Source: Winogradskyella bathintestinalis (GTDB lineage: Bacteria > Bacteroidota > Bacteroidia > Flavobacteriales > Flavobacteriaceae). Taken from it: a stretch of DNA of 64,000 nucleotides. Each line of letters begins with the position of its first letter. Position 1 is the first letter of the stretch. Shown piece after piece: positions 34,069 to 43,770 of this stretch. Location of the stretch: the NCBI RefSeq assembly GCF_030407435.1, contig NZ_JASDDK010000002.1, forward strand, positions 962,702-1,026,701, given 5' to 3'. A model generated the notes under the pieces. That model saw nothing but the letters and a program-made list of their open reading frames with translations, was not told the origin of the DNA and did no database searches. Made by a program: the position numbers and the translations under genes.

Positions 34069-34163
34069 TTTAAATCAACTTTTTTATTTGTAATGATTAT
34101 AAATAACCCAATTGTTCTAAGGCCTAGATTTTGATTATCTTTATGCTCTACAAAATTATAATA

Positions 34164-35420
34164 ATGAAACAGCGAATTTTAAGCCTTATTTTTCTTTTAA
34201 CCTATCCTACAATCGTATTGTCGCAAGTTGCGGAAGAACTTAATCCACCAAATTTTATAAAAACCATTACCTTTAAAAGTAATACTACACAAGGGCAATT
34301 ACCTATTTTAAAATTGGGCGAATCCTTAAAATTGGAATTTGATGCTTTAACTGGAAATGAAGAAGACTTTTACTACATCATTGAGCATTTTAACTTCGAT
34401 TGGACACCTTCAACTTTAGTGAAATCTGAATACCTTAAAGGTTTAGACAACCAAAGGATTTTGACTTATGAAAACTCATTTAATACCTATCAGATATATT
34501 CGCACTACACTTTAAACATTCCGAACACACAAACTCGAGCCTTATTGAAAAGTGGAAATTACATGATTTCTATTTATGATGATTACGATGAAATGATGTT
34601 TAGCAGAAAATTTATGATCTATGAAGATTTAACCAATGTAGGAGTCAAGGTCAAACGTTCAAGAGATGTAAAATTTATTGCCGAAAAACAATCTGTTGAT
34701 TTGGTTATAACTACCGATAATAATATGAATCTGAATAATCCCTTAGAAACTATTAAAACGGTTATTATTCAAAACAACAACCTCAACACGGCAATTTCAG
34801 ATTTAAAACCACAGTATACTTTGGGTAATGAACTCATATATCGTTACGATACCGAATCTGCATTTTGGGCAGGAAATGAATATACTTTTTTCGAAAATAA
34901 AGATGTTCGAGCTGCCAATATTGGCATTCAATTTATTGAATTAAAAGAGCTTTACAATAATTATTTATACACCAACATATCTCGAAAAAATAGACCTTAC
35001 ACCTATAATCCTGATATTAATGGAAATTTCTTAATAACTGTATTAGACAGAGACAACCCTGATGTTGAAGCCGACTATGTTATGGTTCATTTTTCATTAT
35101 TACACAATGAATTAAAAGACAAAGATATTTATGTGTATGGAAATTTTAATGCTTTTATGATTGAACCCATTACCAAAATGGAATACAATCCAGAAGCCAA
35201 GAGATACGAAACGATAATGAAATTGAAACAAGGGTTTTACAACTATAAATATGTCGCTGTTGATAAGGTGACTGGTGTTATAGATGAAGGAGCTATTAGC
35301 GGAAATTTCTGGGAAACAGAGAACAATTACAAAGTATTGGTTTACTACAAAGATTTGGGTGCACGTTATGATCGCCTTATTGGATTTGGGGAAGCTACAT
35401 CCGTTAACATCTCTAATTAA
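34164..35420 (+). CDS. DUF5103 / type IX secretion plug protein
   Basis: A 418-residue exported protein. ATG 34164 opens a signal peptide (MKQRILSLIFLLTYPTIVLS, then Q); ATG 34143 and TTG 34131 are earlier frame starts without signal features. The sequence from TITFKSNTTQGQLPILKLGE onwards and later YYIIEHFNFDWTPS match DUF5103, described as the periplasmic plug that closes the empty SprA translocon of the type IX secretion system. A C-terminal region (about 310-400) with DIYVYGNFNAFMIE resembles a carbohydrate-binding-like beta-sandwich. It lies divergent from the nqr operon. Naming rests on recall of the family. Confidence 0.82.
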   Translation: MKQRILSLIFLLTYPTIVLSQVAEELNPPNFIKTITFKSNTTQGQLPILKLGESLKLEFDALTGNEEDFYYIIEHFNFDWTPSTLVKSEYLKGLDNQRILTYENSFNTYQIYSHYTLNIPNTQTRALLKSGNYMISIYDDYDEMMFSRKFMIYEDLTNVGVKVKRSRDVKFIAEKQSVDLVITTDNNMNLNNPLETIKTVIIQNNNLNTAISDLKPQYTLGNELIYRYDTESAFWAGNEYTFFENKDVRAANIGIQFIELKELYNNYLYTNISRKNRPYTYNPDINGNFLITVLDRDNPDVEADYVMVHFSLLHNELKDKDIYVYGNFNAFMIEPITKMEYNPEAKRYETIMKLKQGFYNYKYVAVDKVTGVIDEGAISGNFWETENNYKVLVYYKDLGARYDRLIGFGEATSVNISN

Positions 35421-35489
35421 ACCCGTAAGGATTACAGTTAATTCAGACTAATTTTCTTAAGACAACTACTCAATTAAATCATTTTAAAA

Positions 35490-36866
35490 ATGCAAAACGA
35501 CCTTGCCCTGTTTTCAGAATTATGTGACGAACTCCTTAAAGAAGAAATCAAAAGGCCTGTTGCTACACCTATTCCTACTTCAGAATTATATAACCAAATT
35601 GATTTATCGCTTCAAAAAGACGGTATCATAGACCAACAATTAAAAGTGGTTTTGAAGGAGCTTATAAAACATACCCCAAAAACAGCGTCAACTTCTTTTT
35701 TTAATCAACTATATGGTGGCAGAAAAAATAAAGCAACCTTAGGAGATTTATTGGCTGTAATGCTAAATACTAGCATGTACACCTACAAAATCGCCGGGCC
35801 ACAAGTTGGTATTGAAAAACAAGTTCTCAAGAATATTTGTGCTTTAGCTGGCTACTCAAAAGCCAGTGATGGCACTTTCGCTCCAGGAGGATCTATGAGT
35901 AATATGATGGCATTGATAATGGCTCGAGATCACAAAAATGGCTCTATACGTGTTGAAGGGCTATCTAAACCAATGACAGTTTACACCTCTAACACTTCAC
36001 ATTACTCAATATTAAAAAATGCAGTATTAACAGGAATAGGAAGAAACCAAGTACGATTGGTTGATACTAATTCTAAAGGTGAAATGCTTATTGAACATTT
36101 AAAGGAACTTATTACACACGATGTTAGCAATGGCTTAGAACCTTTCTTTGTAAATGCCACAGCAGGTACAACTGTGTTCGGAGCTTTTGACGATATTAAA
36201 GCGATTAGTGAGGTCTGCAAAGACCATAAATTATGGCTACATGTAGATGGAGCCTATTGTGGCGGAGTAATTTTTAGCAATACATACAAGCATTTAATCG
36301 CTGGTTTAGAACAATCGGATTCTTTCAGTATTAATGCTCACAAAATGTTAGGCACGCCATTAAGTTGCTCAATAATAGTCACTCAACATACAGATCAACT
36401 GCATCACTCATTTTCTAATGAAGCAGATTATTTATATCAAACGGATGGTGATGATTATAATTTAGGCAAAACCTCATTACAATGTGGAAGGCGGAACGAT
36501 GCCTTAAAAATTTGGACTCTATGGAAATCCGTTGGTACATCTGGATTAGAGAAGATTGTAGATAATCAGTTTGAAATGGCAGACATTGCCAGAGATTATA
36601 TAAACAAGCACAAGGATTACGAACTTTATAGTTTTGATAATTCAATTTCCGTTTGCTTTAATTATAAAGGTATTTCTGCGAGTGAATTATGTACGGCGTT
36701 ATATCAAAACGCAGAACTCATGGTTAGTTTTGGAACCTTTAAAGATCACGAATTTGTTAGAATGGTCACCATAAACAGTCTTTTAGAGAAGGGCGATGTT
36801 ATCCATTTTTTTAAAACTTTAGAAGCTTTTGTTGCCGATTATTTGTTAAAAATTACAACCACTTAG
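35490..36866 (+). CDS. PLP-dependent group II decarboxylase family protein
   Basis: A 458-residue fold-type I enzyme of the glutamate / aromatic-amino-acid / diaminobutyrate decarboxylase group. The PLP lysine is Lys285 in INAHKMLGTP; the upstream HVDGAYCGG has the Asp that contacts the pyridine ring, and NATAGTTVFGAFDD and PGGSMSNMMAL are conserved. Length is normal (about 460-490). Such enzymes decarboxylate amino acids in the cytoplasm; glutamate, cysteine sulfinate or 2,4-diaminobutyrate are possible substrates and cannot be separated here. It follows the plug gene by 69 bases. Confidence 0.9.
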   Translation: MQNDLALFSELCDELLKEEIKRPVATPIPTSELYNQIDLSLQKDGIIDQQLKVVLKELIKHTPKTASTSFFNQLYGGRKNKATLGDLLAVMLNTSMYTYKIAGPQVGIEKQVLKNICALAGYSKASDGTFAPGGSMSNMMALIMARDHKNGSIRVEGLSKPMTVYTSNTSHYSILKNAVLTGIGRNQVRLVDTNSKGEMLIEHLKELITHDVSNGLEPFFVNATAGTTVFGAFDDIKAISEVCKDHKLWLHVDGAYCGGVIFSNTYKHLIAGLEQSDSFSINAHKMLGTPLSCSIIVTQHTDQLHHSFSNEADYLYQTDGDDYNLGKTSLQCGRRNDALKIWTLWKSVGTSGLEKIVDNQFEMADIARDYINKHKDYELYSFDNSISVCFNYKGISASELCTALYQNAELMVSFGTFKDHEFVRMVTINSLLEKGDVIHFFKTLEAFVADYLLKITTT

Positions 36867-36926
36867 CGAATTTTAGGATTTCATTCAAAAATTATGTTAC
36901 TTTAGCATAGAATAATTAATCAGATT

Positions 36927-37313
36927 ATGGTTCAACAAGTTACAAGCGGAATTAAAATTTCTGTAGAAACTAATTTTGAAGGTACATTTTATAAAAATTA
37001 TAAAGTGCACTTCGCCTTTGGTTATAAAGTAACAATTGAAAATCAAAGTAAAGATTCTGTTCAGCTTAATTCTAGACACTGGAAAATACTAGATGCCCTT
37101 AATAATGAAGAAATTATTGAAGGCGAAGGTGTCATAGGTAAAAAACCGGTTTTAAAACCAGGAGAAAAACACACCTATAACTCAGGATGTCTTCTCACCT
37201 CTCCTTTCGGAGCCATGCAAGGGCACTACAATATGGTTAACTTTACAAAAGCCAATAAATTTAAAGTTTATATTCCTTCGTTTAAATTGAGTGCTCCTTT
37301 TGCACTGAATTAA
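36927..37313 (+). CDS. apaG: ApaG domain protein
   Basis: A 128-residue ApaG protein: a single beta-sandwich with VSVETNF-like start (ISVETNFEGTF), FGYKVTIENQS, SRHWKILDA and GVIGKKPVLKPGE, then FGAMQGHY. All these are family signatures. ApaG is linked to Co2+ resistance and Mg2+ efflux in enterobacteria, but its biochemical role is open. Start ATG 36927 gives the usual length of about 125-130. The last four bases overlap the stop of the DUF6695 gene on the other strand. Confidence 0.92.
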   Translation: MVQQVTSGIKISVETNFEGTFYKNYKVHFAFGYKVTIENQSKDSVQLNSRHWKILDALNNEEIIEGEGVIGKKPVLKPGEKHTYNSGCLLTSPFGAMQGHYNMVNFTKANKFKVYIPSFKLSAPFALN

Positions 37314-38317
37314 TAGGTATACTTTTTATTGAAATCAAACCTATAGATAATGGCTTTTTGTTCTATATGAAAAAACGAGCAATTTGAATGATGCACAAAC
37401 TGATAGGTAGAACTAACTTCAAACCCTGTTGAATTAATTTTATAAATACCATCGCAATCTATATTCCCATAAGGTGAAATGCGCCTAAATCGGTATTCGG
37501 TTTTACTATTTATATCGTAAATTTCAAACCACGCTCCTGCTCCAATACCTTCTAACCATTGTGCATGTTCTGCAATTCCTTTAATCAATTTCGGTTTTAA
37601 ATTCCCAATAAAATTTGGTTCAAATGTCTTTAACTTATCCAAAAAACAACGTCTATTTTCAGTTTTTGATGTTGATGTGAATTCAGTAATTACACCAGAT
37701 ACAGATACTTCATACACCATGAGCTCAGTATTCGCAACGACTACATTACTTACTGTGCTCGGAGTAAATCGTTGAGAATTAATTAAGCGTTTCTTTTTCA
37801 ACGTATCATTAATAGATGTAATTAAAACCTCTGTTACAAACCGCGAACAATTACTGCCATGTCTCAAAAACGCACCATATCTAATAGAAGTTCTTTGTTG
37901 AAATTCCATAATGAACGCTTTAGCCCTTCTATAATTTATAACATTACAAACGGAAGCTACCAACTTACCTTCACCATGGGTGAACTGTGGGTTTGTAGCG
38001 AGAAATTTTAAAATCTCATTTAGATTAGTTATTTGGCCGTTGTGAATTACTGCTTCCAGCGGAAAGTCCAATTCATGATCCGTTATTTTTCCACGGACAC
38101 GACCGTAACCTTGTGGACAGGTATATCTACCAAAATCATAATATTCTAAACGCCCTGATTTTAACTCTATTAACACCAAAGCAGCATGGCCAGCACGCAC
38201 ATAATTTTCACAACCTATATGGAGATATTTTAAATAGGGCACAAACCGCTCATCAGATAGTCTCACTATTGTATCTGGATAAGCGAGCGTAATAATAAAA
38301 GCGTCGTTATTGAACAT
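37310..38317 (-). CDS. DUF6695 family protein, possible papain-like fold
   Basis: A 335-residue soluble protein without signal sequence, matching what I recall of the DUF6695 family of Bacteroidota, usually placed next to pruA as here. A histidine in RAGHAALVLIEL (about residues 42-53) and a cysteine in RHGSNCSRFVTEVL (about 153-166) could be the His and Cys of a permuted papain-like (YiiX/LRAT-type) active site; this is inference. It converges on apaG with four overlapping bases and is divergent from pruA. Confidence 0.7.
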   Translation of the reverse strand: MFNNDAFIITLAYPDTIVRLSDERFVPYLKYLHIGCENYVRAGHAALVLIELKSGRLEYYDFGRYTCPQGYGRVRGKITDHELDFPLEAVIHNGQITNLNEILKFLATNPQFTHGEGKLVASVCNVINYRRAKAFIMEFQQRTSIRYGAFLRHGSNCSRFVTEVLITSINDTLKKKRLINSQRFTPSTVSNVVVANTELMVYEVSVSGVITEFTSTSKTENRRCFLDKLKTFEPNFIGNLKPKLIKGIAEHAQWLEGIGAGAWFEIYDINSKTEYRFRRISPYGNIDCDGIYKINSTGFEVSSTYQFVHHSNCSFFHIEQKAIIYRFDFNKKYTY

Positions 38318-38416
38318 GAAAAAAAAGTCGAAATACCAATAAGCAACTTACAAAAATATATTATCATTCTTCACACAACTATAACGTTTGAAGAAACTTT
38401 TCTCTTATAAAAATTG

Positions 38417-38424
38417 TACCTTTG
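38417..38424 (+). promoter_or_regulatory. -7 promoter element of pruA
   Basis: TACCTTTG matches TAnnTTTG, 36 bases before ATG 38461. It also shows that the longer frame start at 38422 is not used. Confidence 0.6.
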
Positions 38425-38460
38425 CTCTTTCAAAATTTCAAACTAAAAAAACAAATATTT

Positions 38461-40086
38461 ATGGGAAAAGGATTCTTTAATGTACCTGTTGCAGTCAATG
38501 AGCCTGTAATGTCTTACGCACCTGGTTCACCAGAACGTAAAGAGGTTCTAGATACTTACAAATCAATGTTCAACTCTAAAGTTGAAGTCCCAATGTATAT
38601 CAATGGTGAAGATGTAAAAACTGGAAATACCAGAACGATGTCTCCTCCTCACGATCACAAACATATTGTAGGTGAATACCATTTAGCAGAACAAAAACAC
38701 GTTGAAGACGCAATTTCTACAGCTTTAGAGGCACGCAAATCTTGGTCTCAAATGCCATGGGAGCAACGTGCCGGAGTTTTCTTGAAAGCAGCAGAATTAA
38801 TTGCTGGACCTTATAGAGCAAAAATTAATGCAGCAACAATGATTGCTCAATCAAAAAACATCTATCAGGCTGAAATTGATGCGGCATGTGAGTTGATTGA
38901 TTTCTTACGATTCAATGTTCAGTTTATGTCAGATATTTACATGGAACAACCAGAAAGTACAAGTGATGCTTGGAACCGTGTTGAATACCGACCTCTTGAA
39001 GGTTTTACTTACGCTGTAACTCCATTTAATTTTACTGCTATTGCAGGAAACTTACCAGCGTGTATGGCATTAATGGGCAATGTTGTCGTGTGGAAACCAA
39101 GTGACAGTCAAGTCTATTCTGCAAAAGTAATCATGGATATTTTTAAAGAAGCTGGAGTACCAGACGGTGTAATTAATGTTGTTTTTGGCGATCCTGAAAT
39201 GATTACCAATACGGTATTAGCGAGTCCGGATTTTTCTGGTTTACACTTCACAGGTTCTACACATGTTTTTAAAGAATTATGGAAGCAAATCGGAAATAAT
39301 ATTCATAATTACAAAACCTACCCAAGAATTGTTGGTGAAACCGGTGGGAAAGATTTTATCGTCGCTCATAAATCGGCTGACGCTAAACAAGTAGCCACGG
39401 CAATTTCTCGTGGAGCTTTTGAATTTCAAGGGCAAAAATGTAGCGCTGCATCCAGAGCTTATATCCCAAAAAGTATATGGGCCGATGTTAAAAAGTACGT
39501 TGTAGAAGATATTAAATCTTTTAAAATGGGATCTCCAGAGGATATGAGCAACTTTATAACAGCTGTAATTCATGAGGGATCTTTTGATAAATTAGCTAAA
39601 TATATCGATGAAGCTAAAGCCGATAGTGATGCTGAAATCATTGCAGGTGGAAACTATGATAAATCGAAAGGCTATTTTATTGAACCAACGGTTATCGTAA
39701 CAACCAATCCTAAATATACTACCATGTGTACTGAGTTATTCGGTCCGGTAATTACGATATATGTTTATGAAGATGATACCTATTCAGAAACTTTAAAATT
39801 AGTGGATGAAACGAGTGAATATGCTTTAACTGGTGCAATTCTATCAACTTGTCGTTATGCTGTTGAAGAAGCGACTAAAGCGTTACAGAATTCAGCAGGA
39901 AATTTCTACATAAATGACAAACCTACTGGAGCTGTCGTTGGCCAACAACCATTTGGCGGAGCAAGGGCATCTGGAACCAATGATAAAGCTGGTAGTGCTC
40001 AAAACTTATTGCGCTGGGTATCGCCTAGGTTAATCAAAGAAACATTTGTAACCCCAACAGATTACAGATATCCTTTTTTAGGTTAA
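38461..40086 (+). CDS. pruA: L-glutamate gamma-semialdehyde dehydrogenase
   Basis: A 541-residue NAD-dependent aldehyde dehydrogenase (1-pyrroline-5-carboxylate dehydrogenase), the second step of proline breakdown to glutamate. The catalytic Cys327 is in FQGQKCSAASRAY and the general base Glu293 in VGETGGKDF; the NAD site includes FTGSTHVFKELW. The ATG 38461 follows the promoter and gives the family N terminus. It is the standalone type of about 540 residues, not fused to proline dehydrogenase. An intrinsic terminator follows. Confidence 0.96.
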   Translation: MGKGFFNVPVAVNEPVMSYAPGSPERKEVLDTYKSMFNSKVEVPMYINGEDVKTGNTRTMSPPHDHKHIVGEYHLAEQKHVEDAISTALEARKSWSQMPWEQRAGVFLKAAELIAGPYRAKINAATMIAQSKNIYQAEIDAACELIDFLRFNVQFMSDIYMEQPESTSDAWNRVEYRPLEGFTYAVTPFNFTAIAGNLPACMALMGNVVVWKPSDSQVYSAKVIMDIFKEAGVPDGVINVVFGDPEMITNTVLASPDFSGLHFTGSTHVFKELWKQIGNNIHNYKTYPRIVGETGGKDFIVAHKSADAKQVATAISRGAFEFQGQKCSAASRAYIPKSIWADVKKYVVEDIKSFKMGSPEDMSNFITAVIHEGSFDKLAKYIDEAKADSDAEIIAGGNYDKSKGYFIEPTVIVTTNPKYTTMCTELFGPVITIYVYEDDTYSETLKLVDETSEYALTGAILSTCRYAVEEATKALQNSAGNFYINDKPTGAVVGQQPFGGARASGTNDKAGSAQNLLRWVSPRLIKETFVTPTDYRYPFLG

Positions 40087-40110
40087 GCCTTTTATAACAT
40101 ACTAAAATCT

Positions 40111-40148
40111 AAATCCTTAATGCATTTTGCTATTAAGGATTTTTTTTT
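40111..40148 (+). terminator. Terminator of pruA
   Basis: AAATCCTTAAT (40111-40121) pairs with ATTAAGGATTT (40132-40142), a perfect 11-bp stem with a 10-base loop, followed by eight T. Confidence 0.88.
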
Positions 40149-40234
40149 GTGCTTTATAGAAATGCCATAAAAAATCAACCTTCAATTAACTAAACTTTGT
40201 ATCTTTTCATTCTATTAATATTAATTCTACCATT

Positions 40235-41905
40235 ATGAAAAAAAAGTACTTTGTTTTTTTATTACTTTTCCCAACTCTATTAATTGCTCAAACGACTTTT
40301 ACATCGGCCATTACTCCAGATCTATCTGCTTATGGTGAGGCCAACAATTACCCCGGAGAAGGAGAATATGAGATCTACCTAAGTGATGATAATATTTTAG
40401 ATAAACCTATTATTGTTGTAGACGGATTTGACCCCGGAGATACTAGAAATATTTCTGGCATATATAATTTATTAAATTTTGCAGGAACAGATGGAGACCA
40501 AAATTTAGCCGACTTAGTTAGAGCCCAAGGTTTTGATGTTGTAATTCTAAATTTCCCAACCTACGTAAGAGCAGAAGATGGCGAAACCATTGATGGCGGA
40601 GCTGATTTTATGGAACGCAACGCTATGCTTTTAGTGGAATTATTAAACACTATTAATTTAGACAAAGCCGGGAATAGCCCAGAGCAAAACGTTATTATCG
40701 GCCCAAGTATGGGCGGAATAATTGCCCGCTATGCTTTGAATTACATGGAATCGAATTCATTGGATGCAGACACGCGGCTATACATTTCTTTTGATTCGCC
40801 TCATCATGGTGCTAATGTACCCATTGGACTTCAACATCAATTAAATTTTTTAGGTTTTAATGACACTTTCCCCGTTGAAGAAGTACAACCTCTAATTAAT
40901 GGTTTATTAAAATCACCGGCGGCTAGACAATTATTAACAGATCATTTAGAATCGCATTTATCTGGAGAAGACTTAGTAACCTTTGACCCCGCCTTAAAGT
41001 TACCTATGGCGCATCCGTACAGAGGCATATTTGAAACCTCTATTAATGCTTTAACTCCATCTGGTTTCCCCGAAAATGTTCGTAATGTTTCTATTATTAA
41101 TGGTAGCGGTAATAACACACCATATTTCGCACTCGGAAATTCTAGTCCGACCGTTACAAATGATTATTCCGTAATTAGTACGTCGTTTAGTGTTCCTATA
41201 TTTATTTTCACTGCTAATGTTATCATCGATGTAAATTTTACACCCGCTGCAGGCGATACAAATACAGTAAGCAATATTTCTATTCAATTATTTGGTAGTG
41301 AAATTGAAGGTTCGGTAGCAGAAAGTGAAGCTTTTCCATATTCTGACGGTATCGATGCTGCACCAGGAGGCCTATATGACTTATCAAGTTTAACGGGAGA
41401 TTTAGGAGCCGATGGCGGAATTGCAAGCGATTTTGTGAATGCTCTAAATGTAGATAAATTTAATTTTATCCCTTCTGTAAGTGCTTTAGCTTTGCAATTT
41501 CCTAATGACGAAATCGATTGGCACAGTACTATAGATTTAGAGACTACACCATTTGCTAATACTTATTTACCGTCTGAAAGCGAACCTCACGTACAACTTA
41601 CCCAAGGGAATGTAAATTTTGCTTTAGACGAAATTTTAAATACTCCTTTAAGACTATCAAACAATCAATTATTTACGACCTTAGAAAGAAACCCTGTTAA
41701 GGATGAATTGATATTGCGCTCTAATGTTACCAATAATGCTAATATTAAAATTACAGACTTAACCGGGAAATTAGTATATAAATCGCATGTGGTATTGAAT
41801 AACAGAACTTCAATTCCCCTAAATTTAACTTCCGGTTTTTATATTTTAAATGTTTCAGGGGACAACAATTTATCGTACACCACCAAATTTATAGTGAACC
41901 AATAA
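40235..41905 (+). CDS. T9SS-exported lipase/esterase-like alpha/beta hydrolase
   Basis: A 556-residue exported protein with a signal peptide (1-19, ends LLIAQ) and a C-terminal type A T9SS sorting domain (about 475-556: NPVKDELILRSN, KITDLTGKLVYKS, SGFYILNV). The middle carries an alpha/beta hydrolase of the PGAP1/lipase type: PIIVVDGFDPGD (about 54-65), nucleophile elbow GPSMGG (Ser158), then DSPHHGANVPIG. It is therefore probably a surface esterase or lipase. The substrate is not known. Followed by a bidirectional terminator. Confidence 0.88.
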   Translation: MKKKYFVFLLLFPTLLIAQTTFTSAITPDLSAYGEANNYPGEGEYEIYLSDDNILDKPIIVVDGFDPGDTRNISGIYNLLNFAGTDGDQNLADLVRAQGFDVVILNFPTYVRAEDGETIDGGADFMERNAMLLVELLNTINLDKAGNSPEQNVIIGPSMGGIIARYALNYMESNSLDADTRLYISFDSPHHGANVPIGLQHQLNFLGFNDTFPVEEVQPLINGLLKSPAARQLLTDHLESHLSGEDLVTFDPALKLPMAHPYRGIFETSINALTPSGFPENVRNVSIINGSGNNTPYFALGNSSPTVTNDYSVISTSFSVPIFIFTANVIIDVNFTPAAGDTNTVSNISIQLFGSEIEGSVAESEAFPYSDGIDAAPGGLYDLSSLTGDLGADGGIASDFVNALNVDKFNFIPSVSALALQFPNDEIDWHSTIDLETTPFANTYLPSESEPHVQLTQGNVNFALDEILNTPLRLSNNQLFTTLERNPVKDELILRSNVTNNANIKITDLTGKLVYKSHVVLNNRTSIPLNLTSGFYILNVSGDNNLSYTTKFIVNQ

Positions 41906-41929
41906 GAGTTCCACATTTTACGTATAAAA

Positions 41930-41961
41930 AAAACCTGAACGATTCATTTTGTTCAGGTTTT
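41930..41961. terminator. Bidirectional terminator between two surface-protein genes
   Basis: AAAACCTGAAC (41930-41940) pairs perfectly with GTTCAGGTTTT (41951-41961) around a 10-base loop; A and T runs flank it, so it serves both convergent genes. Confidence 0.88.
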
Positions 41962-41984
41962 ATATTTAAAGCTGGTTTTTCATG

Positions 41985-43040
41985 TTATTCATAAGGTTTA
42001 TCTTCACCAACATGAGCGTGTTGCGAATTTTTAGCCTTATTATCAGAATCAACTACCATGGCTGCAATACTTAAATTATCGAAATTATAATTTGACGGTA
42101 CAGTCATAGTAAAGGATGTGATGTATTCTGTTAACGCAGATGTCGGCGGTATAGCGTCGCCTAAAACGCTAGATAAAGAATTCCTTAATGTTTCGTTGTG
42201 CTCAAAACCCACTATTGGATCACCTGCATTAAAATACGGACTTGTATTATCTTCATTATAATAATTAATTTGATCGTATATAATACCATCCTCTAAGAGG
42301 TAAACCACTAACTTATCACCTTGTACTGAACCCTCTTCAAATACCACGTTCACCTGCACCGTTAATTCATCATCAATCAATTCTGAATTTATAGCCAATG
42401 CCAAATTTGTGTCAACACCAGCTATGCTCGTAACATCACTAGTAGCATGAGGTAATGCCCAATTTACAGATCTATTAATTTTAGCAGCAGGAAATCCTTC
42501 AATATCAAAAGCATCTTTCAGCAATTGTACCTGATCAAAATGCATTGGATCTGGGAAGCTGTTTGCTGTTTCATGGATAGCCACCACCGTAATAAAATCC
42601 GTCTCATCTTTTAACGTGTTTACCGCTCCAGCGACTCTCGGACAAAAACCACACCATGTGCCAGTATAATCTTCAATTACAATTTTTCGTTTTGGAATTA
42701 TAACACTGAATGATTCCGTATTGGTCGTCACTTCCACACCATCTGCCATATAAACTCCGTAGACCTCGAAATCACCAATAGTATTTGATGAAAATGACGC
42801 TCCTTCAACTGCTTCTCCGTTAACATAAAATGTTGCTAAATTAGTAACATCTTCGTTTGTCTCTGTAATAATTTTAAATGGAATATCTTGATTTACAAGC
42901 GATGCTTTTCTTACTATCTTATCCACATTAATTTGAGCCGTAGGTGTCGTTAGAGGAACATTTTCTTCCGTTTTACTACAAGAAACACTTATCAATAATA
43001 GAAGTAATAAAAATAATTTTGGTATTTTTTTTAAAATCAT
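41985..43040 (-). CDS. Omp28-related thioredoxin-fold lipoprotein
   Basis: A 351-residue lipoprotein (SVSC, Cys21). After an N-terminal beta-sandwich (about 35-115) comes an Omp28-type thioredoxin-like domain with the redox pair in GTWCGFCP (Cys130, Cys133) and VVAIHETANSFPDPM. A further beta-rich part follows (about 225-345). Omp28 was described as an outer-membrane adhesin of Porphyromonas; the CxxC suggests a disulfide or redox role at the cell surface. It lies next to the tlpA and DUF6029 genes on the other strand. Confidence 0.85.
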   Translation of the reverse strand: MILKKIPKLFLLLLLLISVSCSKTEENVPLTTPTAQINVDKIVRKASLVNQDIPFKIITETNEDVTNLATFYVNGEAVEGASFSSNTIGDFEVYGVYMADGVEVTTNTESFSVIIPKRKIVIEDYTGTWCGFCPRVAGAVNTLKDETDFITVVAIHETANSFPDPMHFDQVQLLKDAFDIEGFPAAKINRSVNWALPHATSDVTSIAGVDTNLALAINSELIDDELTVQVNVVFEEGSVQGDKLVVYLLEDGIIYDQINYYNEDNTSPYFNAGDPIVGFEHNETLRNSLSSVLGDAIPPTSALTEYITSFTMTVPSNYNFDNLSIAAMVVDSDNKAKNSQHAHVGEDKPYE

Positions 43041-43244
43041 AGCAATGTCTTGTTTTTTGCTAAAATAATTAATTTTTAATACAACTGTACATTTGGGAAT
43101 AATTTAACTAATATTGTGAACCAAATTCAAAATTTTGTTTTTAATCCTGCATATTGAACATTCGTTCATTGTAAATGGAGTAACAATTAAATTACAAATA
43201 CCTACGATTTTAATTGAAAATTTCAAATCAATAAATACGAACAT

Positions 43245-43730
43245 ATGAATAAACTAATTTTTATTTTTTGCTTAGGTCTATTTAGTTTCACATCTGTAGC
43301 TCAAAACGAACTTCCTAATCTCGATGTCACTACTATAGATGGAAAAACCGTGGCACTACAAGACGCTACGAATAAAGATGGAATTACCATTATTTCACTT
43401 TGGGCAACTTGGTGTGTGCCTTGTATTAAAGAGTTGGACGCTATCAATGACATCTATGATGAATGGCAAGACGAAACCAATGTAGAGCTTCTTGCTATTT
43501 CAGTTGATGACAGCAGAACAGTGAGACGTGTAAAGTCTATGGTCAATGGCAAAGGATGGGAATATACGGTTCTATTAGATACTAATAATGATCTTAAACG
43601 TGCGCTAAATGCTTCAAGTATTCCGCTTACAATTTTAGTTAAAGATAATAAGATTGTATATGAACATTCTGGTTACAGTCCTGGAGCAGAATTAGAATTA
43701 TTCGAAAAAATAAAGGAACTGTCTAAATAA
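43245..43730 (+). CDS. TlpA-like thioredoxin family protein
   Basis: A 161-residue exported thiol-disulfide protein. Signal peptide 1-20 (ends SVAQ), then an AhpC/TSA-Redoxin fold with the active site ATWCVPCIKE (Cys57, Cys60) and the cis-proline region in SSIPLTILV. TlpA/ResA-type proteins keep periplasmic cysteines reduced. It lies 40 bases before the DUF6029 gene and probably shares its transcript. Confidence 0.9.
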   Translation: MNKLIFIFCLGLFSFTSVAQNELPNLDVTTIDGKTVALQDATNKDGITIISLWATWCVPCIKELDAINDIYDEWQDETNVELLAISVDDSRTVRRVKSMVNGKGWEYTVLLDTNNDLKRALNASSIPLTILVKDNKIVYEHSGYSPGAELELFEKIKELSK

Positions 43731-43770
43731 AATATCTACCCTTAACGATTTCCGCTAACTACCAATTTAT